Source: RBC074 sp964470555 (GTDB lineage Bacteria > Acidobacteriota > Blastocatellia > RBC074). From it: a stretch of DNA of 64,000 nt. Position numbers and translations under genes: made by a program. The stretch spans positions 1 to 64,000 of the forward strand of contig CAYYDG010000030.1 of assembly GCA_964470555.1 (NCBI GenBank). The letters run 5' to 3'. Of the stretch, positions 42,268 to 50,229 are shown piece by piece. Each line of letters opens with the position of its first letter. The first letter of the stretch is position 1. Under the pieces are notes generated by a model, which searched no databases, was not told where the DNA came from, and was given only the letters and a program-made list of their open reading frames with translations.

Positions 42268-44688
42268 ATGCCAAGCCAAGCCATCACAACGCTTGAGTTC
42301 GACAAACTCAAGGAAACTCTGCTGCAACAGATTCGCACCCCGCTCGGAGCGGCGCTGGCCGAAGAGTTGCAGGTTTCTACCAATGCAGAGCAAATCAGAC
42401 GCGATTTGCGGCTGACGGGCGAAGGTGTGTCTTATCTGCGCGAAGGCACAGCCATGGACATTCACGATTTGCCAGACCCGCGTTCACCGCTCGGCAAATT
42501 GGGAATCGCCGACATCAATCTGGAACCGCTGGAAATCATTGATCTGCTGCGTCTGATTTCCGTCGCGATGGGGTTGCGCGAAACTTTCCACGAAGAGCGC
42601 GAAAAATTCCCGCTCATACGCGAAATCACCGAACCGATTCCGAATCTGCGCGCGCTGTATCAACGACTGCGCGGACGCATTTCACCCAGCGGCGAAGTCG
42701 AAGATTTCGCCAGTCCAGAATTACGCGAGATTCGTTTTCAAATTTCCAAGCTGCGGTCACAGGTTCAACGGTCGCTGGAAACGATCCTCAAGCGCGCCGA
42801 AGCCGACCACGCGCTGCGCGATGAATACGTCACCATTCGCAACGACCGTTACGTCATCCCGATTCGCAACGACAATCGCGGCGCGGTGCAGGGAGTCGTT
42901 CACGGCATGTCTTCGTCGGGGCAAACGGCGTTTGTCGAACCGCTGGAAACGATCAACCTGAACAACGAACTGGTTCGGCTCCGCGAAATCGAACAGACCG
43001 AAATCATCAAGGTGCTGTTCGCCATCACCGAAGAGTTGCGCGACGAACGCGACGCTTTGGCGCAGATGGCTGATGCCGTGGCGCAGATTGATTTCATCTC
43101 GGCAAAGGCTCGATTGGCGCTCAATCACGATGCGATTGAACCGACGATTAACGAAAACGGGCGACTGCATTTGAAAGATGCGCGCCATCCGCTGCTGGAA
43201 GCGAATTTGAAAGCTCAGCGCTTGCCGATTGTGCCGTTGTCGCTCGATTTGGACAGCGATCATCGAGTGATGGTCATCAGCGGCCCGAACGCTGGCGGCA
43301 AAACCGTCGTGTTGAAAACCGTCGGGTTGTTGTCGTTGATGGCGCAAGCCGGATTGCACGTTCCCGCCATGGCCGCCGATTTGCCGATCTTCAACCAATC
43401 GCTGGCGGACATTGGCGATCATCAATCCATCGCGGCGAACCTTTCGACTTTCACGGCGCACATTCAAAACATTCGCAACATCAGCGAAGAATTCGATCCG
43501 CCCGCGTTGATTTTGCTCGACGAAGTCGGAACCGGAACCGATCCAGAGGAAGGCTCGGCTTTGGGCGTGGCGATGGTGGATTATTTCCGCGAACGCGGCG
43601 CGCACGTCATTGTCACCACGCATTACAGTGGTTTGAAGGTTTACGCGACGAACACGCCGGGTGTCATCAATGCCAGCGTCGAATTCGACGAACGCACGTT
43701 GAAACCGACTTACAAATTGCTGGTCGGTTTGGCCGGGTCTTCATCGGGAATTGAAATCGCTCGCAGGTTTGGCCTACCGAAAGCCATCACCGAACGCGCA
43801 GCGGAAAAAGTTCAAACCGCCAGCGCAGACGCGACGGAATACTTGCGACGATTGAAAGATCAGTTCGACAATCAGCAACAAATGGTTGTCGCTCTGGAAG
43901 AAGAGCGCGCGCTGGTTGCCGACAAATACTCCAAACTGGAATTGGAATTCATCAAGCGCGAGAAGGAGCGCGAAAAAGAATTTCGCTCCGAATTGCAAAA
44001 AATCGTCGAAGAATTCACGGCGAAGGCCGAAAAATTCGCTTCTACAATTGAAGACGCTGCGACGGCTCGTAAAGTCAAAAAGGAGATCGAGCGTCGCACC
44101 GTCGAGTTGAAAGCTTCAGCCAGTTCCGCCGCGCGCGAATTGCGCAAGCAGCAAGGCATTCTGACCGCCGAAGAACAAGCCGCGATTGCCGCCGAAGAAG
44201 CTGTGCCGGAAATCGTGGACTTTGAAATTGGCGACCGCGTTCGCGTCTTGTCGCTCAATCAGGAAGGCTTGATCGAGTCAATCAAAGGCGAAGAAATCGT
44301 CGTTCAGGTTGGCGCGTTGCGTTTCCGCGAAGTTGCCGACAATTTGCGATTTGTTGAGCGCAAACAAGCAAATCAGAAAGCTGCGAAAGCGGCTGCCGGT
44401 TTGCCAAAAGGCGTTTCGGTTTCGCTGAAAGACCAACCGACGGTCGGTTCGGAGTTGAACGTTATCGGTAAGACGACGAACGAAGCGACCTACGAAGCCG
44501 ACAAGTTTCTGGATGCGGCATATCTGGATAATCACGACCGCGTTCGCATCGTTCACGGCATGGGAATGGGCGCGCTGAAACGGGCGATTGCCGATCTGCT
44601 TTCCGGCCATCCGCATGTGGCAAAGTTCTATCCGGCGGAGCAAAATGAAGGCGGCAATGGGGCGACGATTGTCGAGTTGAAGATGTAA
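42268..44688 (+). CDS. mutS2: MutS2 family ATPase/endonuclease
   Basis: An 806-residue protein of normal MutS2 length. The core (about 1-320) is followed by the ATPase with Walker A GPNAGGKT (about 338-345) and ILLDEVGTGTDPEEG. The long helical region EERALVADKYSKLELEF is the MutS2 linker, and a C-terminal Smr domain (about 725-806) ends KFYPAEQNEGGNGATIVELKM. The HGMGMGALK motif of Smr is intact, but the usual LDLRG-like motif reads ELNVIG. MutS2 limits recombination and rescues stalled ribosomes in other bacteria. It is divergent from the Pat-like gene. Confidence 0.93.
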   Translation: MPSQAITTLEFDKLKETLLQQIRTPLGAALAEELQVSTNAEQIRRDLRLTGEGVSYLREGTAMDIHDLPDPRSPLGKLGIADINLEPLEIIDLLRLISVAMGLRETFHEEREKFPLIREITEPIPNLRALYQRLRGRISPSGEVEDFASPELREIRFQISKLRSQVQRSLETILKRAEADHALRDEYVTIRNDRYVIPIRNDNRGAVQGVVHGMSSSGQTAFVEPLETINLNNELVRLREIEQTEIIKVLFAITEELRDERDALAQMADAVAQIDFISAKARLALNHDAIEPTINENGRLHLKDARHPLLEANLKAQRLPIVPLSLDLDSDHRVMVISGPNAGGKTVVLKTVGLLSLMAQAGLHVPAMAADLPIFNQSLADIGDHQSIAANLSTFTAHIQNIRNISEEFDPPALILLDEVGTGTDPEEGSALGVAMVDYFRERGAHVIVTTHYSGLKVYATNTPGVINASVEFDERTLKPTYKLLVGLAGSSSGIEIARRFGLPKAITERAAEKVQTASADATEYLRRLKDQFDNQQQMVVALEEERALVADKYSKLELEFIKREKEREKEFRSELQKIVEEFTAKAEKFASTIEDAATARKVKKEIERRTVELKASASSAARELRKQQGILTAEEQAAIAAEEAVPEIVDFEIGDRVRVLSLNQEGLIESIKGEEIVVQVGALRFREVADNLRFVERKQANQKAAKAAAGLPKGVSVSLKDQPTVGSELNVIGKTTNEATYEADKFLDAAYLDNHDRVRIVHGMGMGALKRAIADLLSGHPHVAKFYPAEQNEGGNGATIVELKM

Positions 44689-44717
44689 TTTGGTTTAGAG
44701 GCAATGGAGGATCAGTT

Positions 44718-45074
44718 ATGAATACCGATATTAATGCCAATGCCTGCATCTCTGAGCTTGAAACCGAACTCGCCGATGCGCTGAATCGCATATCCAAAAA
44801 TGAAGGCACGGTTGAACAATTGAACAAATCTATCGCCAGTGGGAATGGAATGACGAATTGGCAATTTGTTGTTTTCGTTTTTGCGCTTGCTGGTTCATTG
44901 CTTGGTTCGATGTATTGGGCGACAGGAGTTTTAGAAAAACGGTTTGATGAACGCTTTACTCAAATGGAAAAGCGATTTGAAGATAACCGGATTCAAATGG
45001 AAAAACGATTCGAGCTAACCGAAAAGCGGTTTGAAGATTTGCGCCAAGTTGTTTTATCTCAGCAAAAGCGATAG
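44718..45074 (+). CDS. small membrane protein with coiled-coil repeats
   Basis: A 118-residue protein with ATG after GGAGG (44706-44710). An N-terminal helical stretch (residues 8-45) precedes a transmembrane helix (about 51-70) and a C-terminal coiled coil of near repeats of the type MEKRFE (about 75-112). It has the look of many short one-pass proteins encoded next to bacterial operons of unrelated function. No family recognised. It sits between mutS2 and dnaG and is probably cotranscribed with them. Confidence 0.75.
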   Translation: MNTDINANACISELETELADALNRISKNEGTVEQLNKSIASGNGMTNWQFVVFVFALAGSLLGSMYWATGVLEKRFDERFTQMEKRFEDNRIQMEKRFELTEKRFEDLRQVVLSQQKR

Positions 45075-45128
45075 CGGGTTTTCGCCAGTGTACTTTCTGC
45101 CAGCATATTTTCTGAAAGTTGGATTGCT

Positions 45129-46937
45129 ATGAAAATCCCGCGTGGGTTCAGCGATGAGTTACTAAATCAAGCCGATATTTTGCGGATTGTCGGTGATTAC
45201 GTTTCGCTGAAAAAAGCCGGGAGCAATTACAAAGCTTGCTGTCCGTTTCACAACGAAAAGACGCCGAGTTTCAACGTCAACCCGTCCAAAGGTATTTTCA
45301 AATGCTTTGGGTGCGGCAAAGGTGGCAATGCAATCACCTTCGTCATGGAAATCGAAGGCGCTCCGTTTCCTGAAGCGGTCAAGATCGTCGCCGAAAAATG
45401 TGGGATCGCGGTTCCGGTGGTTGCTGATGACCAGCGCGATTATGAAGAACGCGATAGGCAACGCGCCGATTTGCTGCAATTGAATGCCTGGGCGACCGAG
45501 TTCTTTGAACAAAACCTGACCGAAACTGCCGAAGGCCGACGCGGGCTGGCTTATCTGGAAGGGCGTGGAATTACCGAAGCGACTCGGCAACAGTTTCGGC
45601 TGGGGTATGCGCCGAACAGTTGGGACGCGATGAGCAGTTTTTTGCGTTCGCGCGGAGCTTCGACGGCGCAAATCGAACGCAGCGGTCTGGTGACTCTGAA
45701 AGAAGCGGGCGGCTTTTACGATCGGTTTCGCGGACGGTTGATGTTCCCGATTTGCGATACTCAGGGGCGAGCGGTCGCTTTTGGCGGGCGCATCATCGGC
45801 GAAGGCGAGCCGAAATACCTGAATTCGCCTGAAACCGCCGTCTACACCAAAGGCCAGCATCTGTTTGGTCTTGGGTATTCACGCGATTCGATACGGAATA
45901 AGGACTTTGCGATTCTGGTCGAAGGTTATCTGGATTTCCTGATTCCGTTTCAGGAAGGCGTTCGCAACCTGGTTGCCAGTCTGGGAACAGCGCTGACCGA
46001 AAACCAGGTGCGGCTGTTGGGGCGATATACGCGAAAAATTGTAGTGAATTTCGACCCGGATTCGGCTGGAGTGGCGGCGACCAAACGCAGCCTGGAATTG
46101 CTTTTGGGCGAAGGGTTCAAGGTCAATGTGCTGACCTTGCCGGACAACTTGGATCCCGATGAGTTCATCCGAGCGCGCGGCGCAGACGGTTACTTGCGAT
46201 TGCTCAAGAACTCCCAACCTTTTCTGGATTACATAGTTGAACAGGCTGTCGGCGCAAATGACCAGAAATCCCCATCCGGTAAAGTCGAAACGATTAACTC
46301 AATTCTGCCGTACTTAAAGTTGGTAAAAGATCGGATCGAACGTTCAGAGCAGTTTGAACGCATCGCCGACCGGCTGAAAATTGACAGTAAGCTGATTCGC
46401 CAGGAATTCAAAAAGGCTGCCGAAACGCGGCAGGAAAAAGTCAGCGAACGCGCGGTCATTGCCAGCGTCGCGTTGAAACCTGCGGAGCGAAAGTTGCTAG
46501 AGGTTTTACTCAATTGCCAGCCCATTCGGCGGCAGTTGAGTCTGAAAATCACCGAAGAAGATTATTTCGGCCTCAGAACCGAAAAACTTTTTCACACGAT
46601 CTTTGAGTTTGAACGTCAACAGATAGAGATTTCGTATCCGGCATTGAGTCAGCAACTCGGCGACGAGGAATTGGCAAGCGATTTGCTGCCCAGACTGATG
46701 ATCAGTGACACCGAGTTTGATGTGACGGATCAGGAATCTCTGAATCGAGCTGAACGGGAGGCGTTGGAAAGTCTTCACAGCTTGCGCTGCGGAAAATTGG
46801 CCGAACGACAATCGGCACTCCAAGCTGAGCTAAACCAGGCGCAACGAAGCAACAACCCCGAACGTTTAGGCGAATTGATGATGCTCAAGTTTGAATTGGC
46901 CAAACAGGAACGAGAATTGGCGCGATGGAACGGCTAA
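45129..46937 (+). CDS. dnaG: DNA primase
   Basis: A 602-residue primase. The CHC2 zinc finger is C38-P-F-H41 ... C59-F-G-C62. The N-terminal catalytic region follows, and the Toprim domain (about 255-340) contains ILVEGYLDFL and VNFDPDSAG. The C-terminal third is helical and would contact DnaB helicase. It synthesises RNA primers on the lagging strand. Gene order dnaG-rpoD with 142 bp between is the classic macromolecular synthesis arrangement, here without rpsU and with mutS2 and a small membrane gene upstream. Confidence 0.96.
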   Translation: MKIPRGFSDELLNQADILRIVGDYVSLKKAGSNYKACCPFHNEKTPSFNVNPSKGIFKCFGCGKGGNAITFVMEIEGAPFPEAVKIVAEKCGIAVPVVADDQRDYEERDRQRADLLQLNAWATEFFEQNLTETAEGRRGLAYLEGRGITEATRQQFRLGYAPNSWDAMSSFLRSRGASTAQIERSGLVTLKEAGGFYDRFRGRLMFPICDTQGRAVAFGGRIIGEGEPKYLNSPETAVYTKGQHLFGLGYSRDSIRNKDFAILVEGYLDFLIPFQEGVRNLVASLGTALTENQVRLLGRYTRKIVVNFDPDSAGVAATKRSLELLLGEGFKVNVLTLPDNLDPDEFIRARGADGYLRLLKNSQPFLDYIVEQAVGANDQKSPSGKVETINSILPYLKLVKDRIERSEQFERIADRLKIDSKLIRQEFKKAAETRQEKVSERAVIASVALKPAERKLLEVLLNCQPIRRQLSLKITEEDYFGLRTEKLFHTIFEFERQQIEISYPALSQQLGDEELASDLLPRLMISDTEFDVTDQESLNRAEREALESLHSLRCGKLAERQSALQAELNQAQRSNNPERLGELMMLKFELAKQERELARWNG

Positions 46938-47079
46938 AAAGTGAGTAGCCGGATAATTCTCAATGACAAGTCGCCAAACCGTTGACCTGATGGGCACGTA
47001 ACAAAAAAAAGAAGTAAGACACAAGGAGTGAAAGCTTTGGTGTGGCGATTTTGCTGTCGCACCGAAAGGAGAGTCCAAA

Positions 47080-48792
47080 TTGGAAGAAAAATACACAGAA
47101 GATGTTCAGAAGCTCCTGGACATGGGCATGGGGAAGGAAAAACCTTTCTTGAGCTATGACGACATCAATCAGGAACTGCCTGAAGGATTGGTTTCGCCGG
47201 ACGAAATCGAAGACATTTTTGCGGCGCTCGGCGGAGAAGGCATCACCATTGGCGATTCCGAAGAGAAGTTTCTGGAAAGCGCCGTCGCTGCCGCCAATGC
47301 CGACAAAAAGATGGATGAGGCGCAGGAAGAAGAGGTCGAACAACTCGATCTTTCTCCGGGCAATCTGGAAAAAACCAACGATCCGGTTCGTTTGTATCTG
47401 CGCGAAATGGGCATTGTGCCGCTGTTGACCCGCGAAGGCGAAGTCGCCATCGCCAAACGCATCGAACGCGGCAAAATCCGCGCGCAGAAAGCTGTTTCCC
47501 GTTCGCCGATTGCCGTTGCCGAGCTGATTCAAATCGGCAAGGAATTGAACGAGGAATATCTTTCCGTTCGTGAAATCGTGACCTTCACCGAACAGGAAGG
47601 CATCACCGAAGAAAAAATTCTCGAATATCACAACTACACGCTGGAAACGATTGCGGAAATCGGCAAGGTCTTCAAAAAGACCAACCAGATGTATGAAAAA
47701 TTGCTTGCCGAACCGAAACGTTCGCCTAAGCTGAACAAGATGAAGCGCAAACTGGCTCGGCAACGCATCGAACTTTCGCATCTGTTCCGGTTGCTGGAAT
47801 TTACGCCGAAGGTGCAGGAACGATTGATCGGCGCAATGCGTCGCGCTTCGATGGAAGTCAAAGAAACCGAGCGCGAAATTGACAAGCTGCAACGTTCGTA
47901 CGAACGCAAACGCAACGAAGACGAAAAGAAAGAAGCTGAAAAGAAGCTTCGCGCCACCAAACGTCATTTGACTCAATTGGAAGAGCAGCATCGTTTGCCC
48001 GCTATGGACATCAAACGTTCGCTGCAAACCGTCATTGCCGGCGAAGCCGAAGCGCAGCAAGCCAAGAAAGAACTGGTCGAAGCTAACCTTCGATTGGTGG
48101 TTTCCATTGCCAAGAAATACACCAACCGTGGATTGCAGTTCCTGGACCTGATTCAGGAAGGCAACATCGGGTTGATGAAGGCTGTGGACAAGTTCGAGTA
48201 TCGTCGCGGATATAAGTTTTCGACATACGCCACGTGGTGGATTCGGCAGGCGATCACTCGTGCAATTGCCGACCAAGCCAGAACAATCCGAATTCCGGTT
48301 CACATGATCGAAACGATCAACAAACTGATTCGGACTTCACGCGCGCTGGTGCAGGAACTCGGACGCGAGCCAACGTCGGAAGAGATCGCCAAGAAGATGG
48401 ACATTCCTGCGTCGAAAGTTCGCAAGGTGCTAAAGATCGCCCAGGAACCAATCTCGCTCGAAACTCCCATCGGAGAAGAGGAAGATTCGCATCTTGGAGA
48501 TTTCATCGAAGACAAGACGATTCAGAACCCGGCGGAAGCCGTCATCAACATCAACCTGCGGGAAATTACCGAAGAAGTGTTGAAGACGTTGACGCCGCGC
48601 GAAGAAAAAGTCATCAAGATGCGCTTCGGTCTTGGCCCGAACGGCAGCGAACACACGCTGGAAGAAGTCGGCCAGCATTTCGCCGTCACCCGCGAACGCA
48701 TTCGCCAAATTGAAGCCAAAGCGCTTCGCAAACTCCGTCATCCGTCGCGCTCTCGTAAGCTGAAAGCGTTTCTGGAAAGCGGCAGACCCTGA
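47080..48792 (+). CDS. rpoD: primary RNA polymerase sigma factor
   Basis: A 570-residue sigma-70 with a TTG start supported by AAAGGAGAG at 47066-47074. Region 1.1 is at the N-terminus (about 1-60), followed by an acidic stretch and region 1.2 (DPVRLYLREMG). The long charged non-conserved region (about 150-320) precedes region 2 (ANLRLVVSIAKKYTNRGLQFLDLIQEGNIGLMKAVDKFEY, and the melting segment YATWWIRQAI), region 3 (SEEIAKKMDI), and region 4 (HTLEEVGQHFAVTRERIRQIEAKALRKLRHPSRS). It directs housekeeping transcription. It is intact, ends with a strong terminator and follows dnaG. Confidence 0.96.
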   Translation: MEEKYTEDVQKLLDMGMGKEKPFLSYDDINQELPEGLVSPDEIEDIFAALGGEGITIGDSEEKFLESAVAAANADKKMDEAQEEEVEQLDLSPGNLEKTNDPVRLYLREMGIVPLLTREGEVAIAKRIERGKIRAQKAVSRSPIAVAELIQIGKELNEEYLSVREIVTFTEQEGITEEKILEYHNYTLETIAEIGKVFKKTNQMYEKLLAEPKRSPKLNKMKRKLARQRIELSHLFRLLEFTPKVQERLIGAMRRASMEVKETEREIDKLQRSYERKRNEDEKKEAEKKLRATKRHLTQLEEQHRLPAMDIKRSLQTVIAGEAEAQQAKKELVEANLRLVVSIAKKYTNRGLQFLDLIQEGNIGLMKAVDKFEYRRGYKFSTYATWWIRQAITRAIADQARTIRIPVHMIETINKLIRTSRALVQELGREPTSEEIAKKMDIPASKVRKVLKIAQEPISLETPIGEEEDSHLGDFIEDKTIQNPAEAVININLREITEEVLKTLTPREEKVIKMRFGLGPNGSEHTLEEVGQHFAVTRERIRQIEAKALRKLRHPSRSRKLKAFLESGRP

Positions 48793-48814
48793 AATTCTAC
48801 AACCAGAACAAACC

Positions 48815-48853
48815 AAGCCTCAGTTGCCTTTGCAGGTGACTGAGGCTTTTTTG
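48815..48853 (+). terminator. rho-independent terminator of rpoD
   Basis: AAGCCTCAGT (48815-48824) pairs perfectly with ACTGAGGCTT (48839-48848) around 14 nt, followed by TTTT. It begins 23 bp after the rpoD stop. Confidence 0.9.
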
Positions 48854-49180
48854 TTATTCTCGATAGCTCATCTTGTCCTTCAAATCATGTAGCTCCTGAG
48901 GACGATCAACACGACAGTAAGTAACAGTTAGCATATTCACTTTATGTGGCAGGTGGCGCTCGTTGAGGTGGAGTTCGGGTATTTTTTTTTCTCGCTTTTC
49001 TGGGTTGACAGAGCTAGCTGGCATGTATAGCATTCGCGCCGAAGTTGCCCAAAAACACAAAACATTCAGTAACTCTTCTGTGGGAAGCGCTTTTTCATAG
49101 TTTTCGAGGCATTGCAGTAAGATCCTCGGCAATAAGGTGAAAGGTGCGTCGCGCCGAATAGCCAAAACTCCCAATAACAA
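48854..49180 (-). CDS. possible small protein convergent with rpoD
   Basis: A 108-residue frame from TTG 49180 with AAGGA a few bases upstream, reaching the rpoD terminator. Its amino-acid mix is protein-like (hydrophobic early region, then charged ELHLNERHLPHK and a DRPQELHDLKDKMSYRE end) but no family is recognised. It lies in an A+T-richer region. It may be a real orphan or a fortuitous frame. The 415-bp gap between 48793 and 49207 otherwise contains only the terminator. Confidence 0.35.
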   Translation of the reverse strand: MLLGVLAIRRDAPFTLLPRILLQCLENYEKALPTEELLNVLCFWATSARMLYMPASSVNPEKREKKIPELHLNERHLPHKVNMLTVTYCRVDRPQELHDLKDKMSYRE

Positions 49181-49207
49181 CCAAATCCTTAACCGAGGAA
49201 ACTACAA

Positions 49208-50101
49208 GTGAAAGTTACTTTGAAAGCCATGGCTTCAGGAATTGCTCTGTTCATATTGTTGACAGCCGGAAGCAAAGCGAAAGCGTCAGAAACGACCTCT
49301 GCCGTGAAGCCTGCGGCAACTCAGGTTGAATACGTATTTACCAGCAACGGCATCATGGCCGGGGCTGAGCCTTCGCCGTTGGAGATCGTTCAGGTTGCGC
49401 GCAATGAATCTGCACTTCCGATTGGCGGAGTGTTCAAATCCGACATGGACTTGTTGAGCAATGCGGTGATTCGCGTCAAAAACAGCTCAAAAGAGGAAAT
49501 CAAAGTTGCTCGTTTGGCCGTTGATTGGATTGACCCCCAAGTTGGCCGAACATTCGCGACTATGTGTGGCCTCGAAGTAAGCTCATTAGCGCCTGGCGCT
49601 GAATTCGTCGGGAAGGCTACAACAATCAGCGCGGAAAAAATGAGAAACGGTTTTGCCATAGCCGGACGGGCACAACAACGCTTGCTGGTTCGCGTCGACA
49701 CGGTTGAGCTTGCTAACGACACTTTGTGGCAATACGGAGTTATGCATCGCAAAGACCCGAACTCTCCGGATGGTTGGACGCGAATATCTCAAGCTGTCCC
49801 CTACAGAAAAATTGCCCGCTATCTTCAGACGCATAATGCTAGCATCAAAAAGGAAAATATTGTGAGCCCAGCCAGCACATTCTCAATATGTGCTTATTGG
49901 AAAGGGGCTTCGGCGGCCTACCCTACCTTTTGCGAAAGTTGTGGCTGCAACATCTACAATGATGCCTATGACTTAAACACCCCTCAGCCTAATGGCTTTG
50001 ACAGGTTCCTTTTTGATTATATTCCACAAGGATGTGCTGGGTATGGTTGGTGGGAATGCCCAGACTGCTATAAGATGAGTATCATTAGCTACACTTGTTA
50101 G
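49208..50101 (+). CDS. exported protein with cysteine-rich C-terminus, unknown function
   Basis: A 297-residue protein with a GTG start (CGAGGAA upstream) and a signal peptide (MKVTLKAMASGIALFILL, cleavage near AKAS). The middle has a beta-rich, immunoglobulin-like look (AVIRVKNSSKEEIKVARLAVDWID). The last about 70 residues contain nine cysteines (FSICAYWKGASAAYPTFCESC..., WECPDCY, ISYTC) that may bind metal or form disulphides; the CxxC pairs resemble a zinc-ribbon-like fold. No family recognised. It lies in an A+T-richer stretch and is followed by an exceptional hairpin. Confidence 0.7.
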   Translation: MKVTLKAMASGIALFILLTAGSKAKASETTSAVKPAATQVEYVFTSNGIMAGAEPSPLEIVQVARNESALPIGGVFKSDMDLLSNAVIRVKNSSKEEIKVARLAVDWIDPQVGRTFATMCGLEVSSLAPGAEFVGKATTISAEKMRNGFAIAGRAQQRLLVRVDTVELANDTLWQYGVMHRKDPNSPDGWTRISQAVPYRKIARYLQTHNASIKKENIVSPASTFSICAYWKGASAAYPTFCESCGCNIYNDAYDLNTPQPNGFDRFLFDYIPQGCAGYGWWECPDCYKMSIISYTC

Positions 50102-50125
50102 CCACAATCCGATCAATTTAATAAG

Positions 50126-50172
50126 CTTAAAAGCATTTAGCAGGACACGTTGTCCTGCTAAATGCTTTTAAG
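50126..50172. terminator. perfect 22-bp hairpin with 3-nt loop
   Basis: The arms 50126-50147 and 50151-50172 are perfectly complementary over 22 bp (core TTTAGCAGGACA) around a CGT loop. It begins 24 bp after the preceding stop. No T-run follows, so it could instead be an mRNA-stabilising or processing element. Such a long, error-free stem is unusual for an ordinary terminator. Confidence 0.5.
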
Positions 50173-50229
50173 TTAGTGATTACACTACTCTCCAAATTAT
50201 ATCTCTTAGTCTACTCCGGAGTCCTTTTT

